Shown here one piece after another: positions 23,592 through 31,101 of a DNA stretch of 64,000 nucleotides. Source of the DNA: Candidatus Dechloromonas phosphorivorans. Its GTDB lineage: Bacteria > Pseudomonadota > Gammaproteobacteria > Burkholderiales > Rhodocyclaceae. The DNA is taken from contig JADKIP010000015.1 of assembly GCA_016721185.1 (NCBI GenBank), positions 310,001-374,000 of the forward strand, read 5' to 3'. Numbering within the stretch: position 1 is the first letter of the stretch; the number at the start of each line of letters is the position of its first letter. A model generated the notes under the pieces. The model saw only the letters and a program-made list of their open reading frames with translations, ran no database searches and was not told the DNA's origin. Position numbers and translations under genes: made by a program.

Positions 23592-23897
23592 GTGAAAAAC
23601 GCTGAGGGACTTGGCGAATATCGCCTTGGTTTGGCGCGGGAGGCTCGACGCTTCAAACGCTATCCAACTGTGGCCCGCGAGAACGCCTGGACAGGTGTGG
23701 TTGTTCTGATGATTCAAGGGGCTGCGAGCTCCGCTGTGCCGACGGTCTCAATCGATCAAAGTAGCGGACATGCTGTGCTCGATGCGCAGGCGCTTGAAAT
23801 GCTCGAAAAGGCAACGCGCCTTGCGCCGCTACCAGACAGCCTGATGGGTAAGCGGTTTGCGATTAGCTTGCCGATTCACTATCGGCTGGATGATTGA
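23592..23897 (+). pseudogene. tonB: TonB C-terminal domain (split frame)
   Basis: A 101-aa frame from GTG 23592, one base after the upstream TGA. It shows the TonB C-terminal fold: EARRFKRYPTVARENAWTG, then VVLMI, a mid SGHAVLDAQALEML segment and a terminal FAISLPIHYRL. Alone it lacks the membrane anchor, so it can only work if joined to the upstream frame by slippage. It is +1 relative to that frame. The 3' end overlaps the convergent Nudix gene by 35 bases. Confidence 0.65.
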
Positions 23898-24444
23898 CTA
23901 CGGCGTGCTTGGGGGGGCGGAGTTCTGTTTCGTGAAAAGCAAAATCGCCACGGGCGCGATCTGCAAGATAGCGCTCAAGGCATAGGCTGACACTTCTGAA
24001 GGCAAGGTCTTGCCAGGGAATTTCCTCCGGGCTGAGCAAGGCGACTTCCAGGCTTTCTTCGCCTGCGCAGTAATCCGGGCTGATCAATCGCCCGCGGTAA
24101 AAAAGGTGTACCTGATTAATGTGGGCGATGCTGATCATGGCGAAGGGGGCATCGATCGTCACTCTGGCCCCACTTTCTTCCAGGGTTTCGCGGAAGGCGC
24201 CCTCGGCAGTGGTTTCACCGTTTTCCATGAAGCCGGCAGGAAGTGTCCAGAAGCCACGTTGAGGTTCAATGGCGCGGCGGCAAAGCAGGATCTTGCCTTC
24301 CCATTCGGCGACGCAACCTACCACCAGTCGGGGGTTTTCATAGTGGATGTGACCACATGTGCCGCAGACGTGCCGAGGCAATGAATCACCGAGCGGGACG
24401 ATGAAAGAAGCGTCTGAACCGCAAAGCTGGCAATAGCGAATCAC
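23863..24444 (-). CDS. Nudix hydrolase with N-terminal zinc ribbon
   Basis: 193 aa from GTG 24444 on the minus strand, where the family N-terminus begins; the frame is open to 24582 but the extra residues look non-coding. A zinc ribbon is formed by C5-x2-C8 and C27-x2-C30, and the Nudix box runs from residue 71 to 93 (G-x5-E-x7-RE-x2-EE-x-G). It should hydrolyse a nucleoside diphosphate derivative; NudC-like NADH or ADP-ribose are possible substrates, not decided here. It converges on and overlaps the split tonB. Confidence 0.85.
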   Translation of the reverse strand: MIRYCQLCGSDASFIVPLGDSLPRHVCGTCGHIHYENPRLVVGCVAEWEGKILLCRRAIEPQRGFWTLPAGFMENGETTAEGAFRETLEESGARVTIDAPFAMISIAHINQVHLFYRGRLISPDYCAGEESLEVALLSPEEIPWQDLAFRSVSLCLERYLADRARGDFAFHETELRPPKHAVVNHPADSESAS

Positions 24445-24527
24445 GAAAGTGGCCCGAGTTGAAATTTGGTGAAGTTTAGCATCGCCTGATAACGTCATTT
24501 TGGCGGTATTTTGGCGCAACTCTTCCT

Positions 24528-24557
24528 TTGCGCTTGAGTGACGCCTGTGGCTACAAT
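24528..24557 (+). promoter_or_regulatory. Candidate sigma70 promoter of motAB
   Basis: TACAAT at 24552-24557 is a good -10; TTGCGC at 24528-24533 is a poor -35 with an 18-base spacer. No sigma28 or sigma54 match was found before motA, so this is the best candidate. Confidence 0.4.
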
Positions 24558-24620
24558 AGCGGACACTAATAAATATGCGCACATACGCCGGTCAACGGCC
24601 GGCGTCACGGGGAGCTCTGG

Positions 24621-25478
24621 ATGTTTCTAATTGTTGGCTACGTAATTATTCTGGCTTCAGCGCTGGGAACTTACGCGCTTCACGGCAGCCTTCTTGCGCT
24701 CTGGGTGCCCACCGAATACGTCGCTATTATTGGCCTGACGATTGGCGGTTTTGTCGCTGGTAACGACATCAAGGTCATCAAGGCTACCGTGGGCGCTCTG
24801 CCAGGCGTTCTCAAAGGTTCAAAGTACAACAAGGCGTTTTACGTGGATGCGCTGGCCATGTTGTTTGAAATCCTCGGCAAGGTGCGCAAAGAAGGCCTGA
24901 TGTCGATCGAGGGCGATATCGAAAATCCAGAAGCCAGTCCAATTTTCAGTAAATATCCCGCGCTGGTTCATGATCACCACATCATGGAGTTTGTGACAGA
25001 TTATCTGCGCATGATGGTGGGCGGTAATCTGAATACCGTTGAAATTGAGAGTTTGATGGATGTTGAGTTGGAGACGCATCACCATGAGGCAGCCGAGCCT
25101 GGGCATGTGGTCGCAAAGATCGCCGGTGCGGTTCCCGCCTTCGGTATTGTGGTCGCGGTGATGGGCGTGGTGAATGTGATGGGTTCAGTGGGTAGCCCGC
25201 CGGCAGTCCTTGGCAAGATGATCGGCGGTGCGTTGGTCGGTACTTTCCTCGGTATTCTGATTTCCTACGGTTTTGTTGAGCCCGTTGCCGGCCTGCTTGA
25301 ACAAAAAGCCGCCGAAGAAGGAAAGATTTATCAAACCATCAAGATGGTCTTGTTGGCGTCCATGTCCGGCTATGCGCCGCAGGTAGCGATTGAGTTTGGT
25401 CGCAAAACGCTGGGTTCGCATGTTCGCCCAAGCTTTGCCGAGCTTGAAGAAGAGCTCAAGGCGCGCAAGGGCAAGTAA
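24621..25478 (+). CDS. motA: Flagellar motor stator protein MotA
   Basis: 285 aa with four membrane helices and a large cytoplasmic loop between helices 2 and 3, the length and pattern of the proton-driven E. coli type MotA. Conserved regions: IIGLTIGGFVAGND, the loop KVRKEGLMSIEGDIENP, and the prolines at VPAFGIVVAVMGV and SYGFVEPV. GGGGAGC precedes the ATG. It pairs with MotB downstream; a second stator pair is at 54324-55879. Confidence 0.95.
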   Translation: MFLIVGYVIILASALGTYALHGSLLALWVPTEYVAIIGLTIGGFVAGNDIKVIKATVGALPGVLKGSKYNKAFYVDALAMLFEILGKVRKEGLMSIEGDIENPEASPIFSKYPALVHDHHIMEFVTDYLRMMVGGNLNTVEIESLMDVELETHHHEAAEPGHVVAKIAGAVPAFGIVVAVMGVVNVMGSVGSPPAVLGKMIGGALVGTFLGILISYGFVEPVAGLLEQKAAEEGKIYQTIKMVLLASMSGYAPQVAIEFGRKTLGSHVRPSFAELEEELKARKGK

Positions 25479-25504
25479 GCGTCGCCCATACCTAGATCAA
25501 TGAG

Positions 25505-26452
25505 ATGAGCGACGACTCCACACGCCCCATAATTATCAAGCGCAAGAAGGTCATTGCGGGTGGCGCCCATGGCGGCGCCTGGAAAATCGCCTATGCCGAC
25601 TTTGTGACGGCGATGATGGCTTTCTTCTTACTGATGTGGCTACTTGGGTCTACGGCCAAGGGCGACTTGGCTGGGATCGCAGATCATTTTCAAAATCCGA
25701 TGAAGGTTGCGATGTCGGGAGGCGATGGCGCCGGTGACGCAACCAGTATTTTGAAGGGTGGCGGCAAGGATCTGACCCGGCAGTCTGGGCAAGTTAAAAA
25801 AGGCGATGTCGAAGCCAAGAAAACGACCTCGTTTTCCAAGGAGGCGCAGGCCGAATTTCGGCGCAAGGAGCAGGAGCGCCTGGAAACGTTGAAGGCGGAT
25901 ATCGAGAAAATGATCGAACAAAGCCCGCAACTGGCGCAGTTCAAGAAGCAGATGCTGCTCGATATCACCTCCGAAGGCTTGCGTATCCAGATCGTCGATG
26001 AGCAGAATCGTCCGATGTTCGACTCCGGCGGCGCTGAGCTCAAACCCTACACCCGGGATATTTTGCGTCAAATTGGCAAAGCGCTGAATGACGTCAAAAA
26101 TCGGATCAGCCTTGCGGGGCATACGGATGCGGCTGGTTTTGTGGGGGGCAGCCAGGGTTTTACCAATTGGGAGCTATCTTCTAACCGGGCAAATGCATCC
26201 CGCCGTGAATTGGTGGCTGGTGGCATGGATGACAGCAAGGTATTGCGTGTTGTGGGCCTGGCTTCCACCGTTTTGTTCGACAAAAATGATCCTTTGGGCT
26301 CGGTCAACCGCAGGATTAGTATCGTCGTACTTAACCAGAAAACCGAAGATGCCATTCTCCAGGAAGAGGGGCCTGCCTCCGATGAGGCCGACGAAGAGTC
26401 CCTCCCTGATGGGCTGAAGTTGCCGGGCATCGGCAAAGGCACGGCGGGTTGA
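25505..26452 (+). CDS. motB: Flagellar motor stator protein MotB
   Basis: 315 aa. A single membrane helix carries the proton-binding Asp32 in AYADFVTAMMAFFLLMWLLG. A plug and linker follow, then an OmpA-like peptidoglycan-binding domain with LAGHTDAAGF and NRRISIVVL. The C-terminus is acidic. Residue 32 is also the functional position in E. coli MotB. Confidence 0.95.
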   Translation: MSDDSTRPIIIKRKKVIAGGAHGGAWKIAYADFVTAMMAFFLLMWLLGSTAKGDLAGIADHFQNPMKVAMSGGDGAGDATSILKGGGKDLTRQSGQVKKGDVEAKKTTSFSKEAQAEFRRKEQERLETLKADIEKMIEQSPQLAQFKKQMLLDITSEGLRIQIVDEQNRPMFDSGGAELKPYTRDILRQIGKALNDVKNRISLAGHTDAAGFVGGSQGFTNWELSSNRANASRRELVAGGMDDSKVLRVVGLASTVLFDKNDPLGSVNRRISIVVLNQKTEDAILQEEGPASDEADEESLPDGLKLPGIGKGTAG

Positions 26453-26491
26453 TTTGCCGGCGCGAGACAAAATAAAAGATAAGGGAGAGGC

Positions 26492-27709
26492 ATGAGCGGT
26501 ATCGGGAAGTTGCTTTCTATTGGCATGGTTTGGTCTGTACTGGTCGTCGCCTTGTTGCTTGCCTTGGCTCCCGAGACCCGCTCTTTGCCCGTGGTCTTTG
26601 CATTTGTCGCGCTGCTGGCGGGTTGGGCTGTTGCGGCGGGATTTTGTGGCGGTTCAGCTAAAAATCAAACATTGCACTCCGCTGCCGGCCCATTGGGCAT
26701 GGAGATCGCCGAACACAGTAGTGCGGCGATTGTTCGTCTCTCCAGCGAATTTTCGACCCAGATTCAGGCGATGCGAGACGAGGTAACGCGGGCGCAAGTG
26801 ATTTTTAGCGAGGCAATCGACAAGCTGATCACGAGCTTTCAGCAAATGAACGCGCTGGTGCAGCGCCAACAGCAGTTGGGCTTTCAGGTGGCTGGCGGTA
26901 CTTCCGATAGTGGCTCGGTCGATGATTTTCATGTCTTTGCGGTGAAGACTTCAGATGCCTTGCGCCAGTTTGTTGAAAGCGTCGTTGAGAACTCTCGTCT
27001 CGCCATGACGCTGGTGGAAATGAATGACCGCATCGCCGGCCAGACGCGAGAGGTGCGCGACATGCTGGGCGAGATCGAAGGGATCGCCAAACAGACTAAT
27101 TTGTTGGCACTCAATGCAGCCATAGAAGCGGCCCGTGCCGGTGAAGCAGGGCGTGGTTTTGCGGTCGTGGCTGATGAAGTCCGTGATCTTTCCGGGCGGA
27201 CTAACCATTTCAGCAAGCAAATACGCAGTTCGCTGGCCAATATGCAATCGACCATTGCGGCAACTGAGCAAGCAATCACTCAGATGGCAGCAAAGGATAT
27301 GACGTTCGCGCTGACTTCAAAAGGTGATGTCGAGCAGGCAATGAACGATATCGAGGGAATGAGCCGGCGGACCAAAGAGACCGTCGGCGAGTTGAATGGT
27401 GTTGCGGTCGAGGTTGAGGCTGCGGTTCATCAGGCCATTGTTTCCCTGCAGTTTCAGGATATGGTGACGCAGTTGCTCACTCATGTTTCCAAGCGGCTGG
27501 AGATTCTTGATGAGGTGGCGGGCGATGAGCAGAAACTTGCTCTGGCTTTACGGGATACCAGTAATCCAGCCAACACCTTGCAGGCACTGGATGCCATACG
27601 GGATCACGTTGAATTGCTTTCGCAAAAACTGAGCACCCTGAAACAGGGGGTTAGTAAAAATCCAGTCAGTCAGACCGGCTTCGCCAGTGGCGATGTCGAG
27701 TTGTTCTAA
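26492..27709 (+). CDS. Short methyl-accepting chemotaxis-type protein with CheZ-like motif
   Basis: 405 aa. Two membrane helices are close together at the N-terminus (about 8-25 and 31-49) with almost no periplasmic domain, so it must sense internal or membrane signals. The signalling tip reads IAKQTNLLALNAAIEAARAG, with GRGFAVVADEVR following. Near the C-terminus LQFQDMVTQLLTHV includes Asp323 and Gln327, spaced as in the D-x3-Q catalytic motif of CheZ. The gene leads cheY-cheA-cheW. Whether the motif acts on CheY-P is untested. Confidence 0.8.
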   Translation: MSGIGKLLSIGMVWSVLVVALLLALAPETRSLPVVFAFVALLAGWAVAAGFCGGSAKNQTLHSAAGPLGMEIAEHSSAAIVRLSSEFSTQIQAMRDEVTRAQVIFSEAIDKLITSFQQMNALVQRQQQLGFQVAGGTSDSGSVDDFHVFAVKTSDALRQFVESVVENSRLAMTLVEMNDRIAGQTREVRDMLGEIEGIAKQTNLLALNAAIEAARAGEAGRGFAVVADEVRDLSGRTNHFSKQIRSSLANMQSTIAATEQAITQMAAKDMTFALTSKGDVEQAMNDIEGMSRRTKETVGELNGVAVEVEAAVHQAIVSLQFQDMVTQLLTHVSKRLEILDEVAGDEQKLALALRDTSNPANTLQALDAIRDHVELLSQKLSTLKQGVSKNPVSQTGFASGDVELF

Positions 27710-27727
27710 TTCACAAACGAGGAAAAA

Positions 27728-28093
27728 ATGGCGAAAACCATTCTTGCAGTTGATGATTCTGCCTCCATCCGTCAGATGGTTTCATTCACTTTGAAAAGTG
27801 CCGGCTACGACGTTGTCGAGGCGGTGGATGGTATGGACGGGTTGGATAAGGCCAAAGCCAAAAGCATTAATCTGGTTCTCACCGATCAGAACATGCCCCG
27901 TATGGATGGGCTTACTCTGATCAAGAGCCTGCGCAAGCTACCGCAATATGCCTCGACGCCCATCCTCATGTTGACCACAGAGTCTTCCGATGCAATGAAG
28001 GCGCAGGGGCGTGCTGCGGGTGCTACCGGTTGGCTGGTCAAACCGTTTGACCCGCAAAAACTGATCGAAGTCGTTCGCAAGGTGATTGGCTGA
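27728..28093 (+). CDS. cheY: CheY-like response regulator (cluster 1)
   Basis: A 121-aa single receiver domain. Acidic Asp9-Asp10, phosphoacceptor Asp53 (VLTDQNMPRMDG), Thr in LTTES and Lys in VKPFDP are all in place. It sits between a short MCP and cheA and shares operon spacing with them. It differs from the second CheY at 44650, which is closer to the E. coli motor-binding type. Confidence 0.92.
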   Translation: MAKTILAVDDSASIRQMVSFTLKSAGYDVVEAVDGMDGLDKAKAKSINLVLTDQNMPRMDGLTLIKSLRKLPQYASTPILMLTTESSDAMKAQGRAAGATGWLVKPFDPQKLIEVVRKVIG

Positions 28094-28183
28094 GCTGAGG
28101 CCGGTAAGCTGGCCTGTGGGCTGGTATCCGTTGCATTCGATTTCCGGCTGCCCCCATAGGCGCAGCTGCGGTGAGGGGGTAGC

Positions 28184-30553
28184 ATGGCTATCGACATGAC
28201 TCAGTTTTACCAGGTCTTCTTCGAGGAGTCGGAGGAGCACCTGGCTGCAATGGAAACGCTGCTGCTCGATCTGGATATCGAAAATCCGGATTCGGAGCAA
28301 CTCAATGCCATTTTTCGGGCAGCGCACTCGATTAAGGGCAGCGCCGGAACGTTTGGTTTTACCGATCTGGCCGAAACGACCCACATCCTTGAAAACCTGC
28401 TCGACCGCATTCGTAAACGCGAGCTTGGCTTGCGGGCCGACATGGTGGACGCCTTTCTCGAATGTGGCGACCTGCTGCGCGGCATGCTCGACGGCCATCA
28501 AGGACGTGGTGGCGTGGCGCCTGATGCCGTTGAGGCAATTTGTTCGCGCCTGCGCGAGTTATCGTCCGGACAGTCTGTTGCTGCCACACCGCCCCCTGCT
28601 GTAATTGCTGACGCCGTTGATCAAGTGCCGATTGCTGTCGAAATTTCTGGTCGGCGTGTTTTTGATATTCAGTTCCTGCCGACCGAAATCTCTGCCAAGG
28701 GGGAGGGTGTCGCCAATCTGCTTGATGAGCTGAGGGCGATTGGCGATCTTGAAATCCTTGGCCAGCCTGACGCTGAGGCGTGTAACGTGGGTTTCTGGCA
28801 GCTTCGCCTGATCACGGAAGTGCCGCAGGAAAGCTTTTCCGATCAGATCGATTTCATTGCCGATCATGGCGCCTGGCGGGTTGTCGAGGACAAGTCGGTT
28901 GCGGTCAACGGTACTTCTGCCTTCGGATTCTTCAAGGATCAACCGGGTGTTCCAGACGAACATCGGGGGTATGGATTTTTTACCTCGGTTGCAGGTGAGC
29001 CGCTCAGCGATTTGACTGAAGCCATCGGCAAGATCGTTGAGGACGATAGCTACGGCTTTTTTGACCCACTGCCAGCGGTGGCATCTGCGGTTGAAGAGGT
29101 GGCGATGGCTGAAGAGGGCGATGGCTATGGTTTTTTTGCGCCGTTGCCAGTCGCTGTTGCCGCCCTCACGCCAGAACCAGTGATGGCCGAAGAAGGCGAC
29201 GGATACGGCTTCTTCGCGCCGATCACGCCACCTTTGACGGAAGCGCCACCGGTTGCAATGGCGGAGCCATCACTCCCCGCCCCGATTGTTCAAGCCGCGC
29301 CCGTTGCCATGGAAAAACCGACGGTGCCGCCGGTTCGGGCTGCTAAAGCAGCTGCGCCGAGCGCCGTTGCTGCCGATTCTTCGATTCGGGTCAGTATTGA
29401 AAAAGTCGATCAACTGATCAATCTGGTTGGTGAGTTGGTCATCACGCAGTCGATGTTGCTGCAAACCGCGACGCAGTTGCAGGATAGTGCGCCAGAGCGA
29501 TTGATTCACGGCCTGGCGCAACTGGAACGTAATACGCGTGATCTGCAGGAATCGGTGATGTCGATTCGCATGATGCCGATCTCTTTCGTCTTCTCGCGCT
29601 TTCCGCGGGTGGTCCGTGATCTTTCGGGCAAACTCGGCAAGCAGGTTGAGATCAAGACGACGGGTGAAACTACCGAACTGGACAAGAGCCTGATCGAGCG
29701 CATTACCGATCCGCTGACCCACTTGATCCGCAACAGCCTGGATCACGGTATCGAAACGCCGGAAAAACGGGTGGCCGCTGGCAAAAGCCCGGTCGGGACC
29801 ATTACGCTGAAGGCTTATCACCAAGGCGGCAATATTGTCATTGAGGTGGGTGACGACGGTGCCGGCTTGCCGCGTGACAAGATCCTCGCCAAGGCGCGCG
29901 AAAAGGGTTTGCCCGCTTCGGATCAAATGACCGATCAGGAAGTGTTCAGCCTGATTTTTGAAGCTGGTTTTTCGACCGCCGATCAGGTCACCGACGTTTC
30001 CGGCCGTGGTGTCGGGATGGATGTGGTGCGCAGGAATATTCAATCAATGGGTGGCCGGGTCGAAATCGAGTCAATCTTTGGGGTTGGGACCCGGATGACC
30101 GTTCGCCTGCCACTGACCTTGGCGATTCTCGATGGCATGTCGGTGGCGGTGGGCGACCAGACTTACATTTTGCCGCTCTCTTATGTGATCGAATCACTGC
30201 AACCCGAGACTGGTGATATCAAGACGCTCTCCAATCAGGCGCGGGTAATTCAGGTGCGTGGCGAGTATTTGCCGGTGGTGGTGTTGCACGAGGTCTTCAA
30301 TATCAAGTCGAGCTTTATCGACTTTACGCAAGGCATCATGGTTGTGCTCGACGCCGATGGCGCCAAGGCCGCACTCTTTGTTGATACGCTGGTCGGCCAG
30401 CATCAGGTAGTGATCAAGAGCCTGGAGGCAAATTACCGCCGGGTTCCGGGCGTTTCCGGAGCGACCATCATGGGTGACGGTCATGTGGCGATGATTCTCG
30501 ACGTGTCGGCAATTGCCGGTATGGCCAAATCGAATATGCAGAAGGCCGGTTAA
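28184..30553 (+). CDS. cheA: Chemotaxis histidine kinase CheA (cluster 1) with repeated YGFF motifs
   Basis: 789 aa, long for CheA. Order: Hpt domain with phospho-His48 (AAHSIKGSAGTFGF), a P2-like domain near 150-240, a linker, P3 dimerisation helices, the P4 ATPase (NSLDHGIETPEKR, GDDGAGLPRDK, GRGVGMDVVRRN) and a CheW-like P5. The linker holds five copies of an aromatic-GFF motif at residues 247, 263, 290, 315 and 341, the last four about 26 apart and embedded in acidic, EEGDGYGFFAPLP-like units. They look like docking motifs or a repeat expansion. It autophosphorylates in response to MCP state and passes phosphate to CheY and CheB. Confidence 0.94.
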   Translation: MAIDMTQFYQVFFEESEEHLAAMETLLLDLDIENPDSEQLNAIFRAAHSIKGSAGTFGFTDLAETTHILENLLDRIRKRELGLRADMVDAFLECGDLLRGMLDGHQGRGGVAPDAVEAICSRLRELSSGQSVAATPPPAVIADAVDQVPIAVEISGRRVFDIQFLPTEISAKGEGVANLLDELRAIGDLEILGQPDAEACNVGFWQLRLITEVPQESFSDQIDFIADHGAWRVVEDKSVAVNGTSAFGFFKDQPGVPDEHRGYGFFTSVAGEPLSDLTEAIGKIVEDDSYGFFDPLPAVASAVEEVAMAEEGDGYGFFAPLPVAVAALTPEPVMAEEGDGYGFFAPITPPLTEAPPVAMAEPSLPAPIVQAAPVAMEKPTVPPVRAAKAAAPSAVAADSSIRVSIEKVDQLINLVGELVITQSMLLQTATQLQDSAPERLIHGLAQLERNTRDLQESVMSIRMMPISFVFSRFPRVVRDLSGKLGKQVEIKTTGETTELDKSLIERITDPLTHLIRNSLDHGIETPEKRVAAGKSPVGTITLKAYHQGGNIVIEVGDDGAGLPRDKILAKAREKGLPASDQMTDQEVFSLIFEAGFSTADQVTDVSGRGVGMDVVRRNIQSMGGRVEIESIFGVGTRMTVRLPLTLAILDGMSVAVGDQTYILPLSYVIESLQPETGDIKTLSNQARVIQVRGEYLPVVVLHEVFNIKSSFIDFTQGIMVVLDADGAKAALFVDTLVGQHQVVIKSLEANYRRVPGVSGATIMGDGHVAMILDVSAIAGMAKSNMQKAG

Positions 30554-30575
30554 CGGCTGAACCAAGGAGCAAAAC

Positions 30576-31076
30576 ATGGAAGTGATGACGCATACCGGCG
30601 CCGCTGCAGGTGAATCAGATATGGCAGCCAGCGAATACCTGACCTTTACCTTGGGTAGCGAGGAATACGCGATCGACATCCTGAAGGTGCAGGAAATTCG
30701 TGGCTATGAGCAGCCAACGCTGATCGCCAACGCGCCGCCTTTCATCAAGGGGGTGATCAATCTGCGCGGCATCATCGTTCCCGTGGTTGATCTACGCATC
30801 AAGTTCAATCTCGGCAAGATCGAATACACGCCTTTTACCGTGGTGATCATCCTGAATGTCGCCCGGCGCGTGATCGGTGTTGTGGTCGACAGCGTTTCTG
30901 ACGTGATTTCGCTGACGCCGGCGCAAATCCGGCCGGCACCGGATTTCTCCGGTACTTTCGATACCCGATATATCCAGGGACTGGCGACACAGGGGACGCG
31001 GATGATGATCGTCACCGATATCGAGCGTATGATGACCAGCGCCGATATGGAATTGATTGACACGGCTGCAGCGTAA
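30576..31076 (+). CDS. cheW: Chemotaxis coupling protein CheW
   Basis: 166 aa with a full CheW domain: YLTFTLGSEEYAIDILKVQEIRG, FIKGVINLRGIIVPVVDLR and VVVDSVSDVI. AAGGAG lies before ATG 30576. It links MCPs to the CheA encoded just upstream. Confidence 0.95.
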   Translation: MEVMTHTGAAAGESDMAASEYLTFTLGSEEYAIDILKVQEIRGYEQPTLIANAPPFIKGVINLRGIIVPVVDLRIKFNLGKIEYTPFTVVIILNVARRVIGVVVDSVSDVISLTPAQIRPAPDFSGTFDTRYIQGLATQGTRMMIVTDIERMMTSADMELIDTAAA

Positions 31077-31101
31077 GTTCTGGCGTTAAGGGAGCAGCGG
31101 A

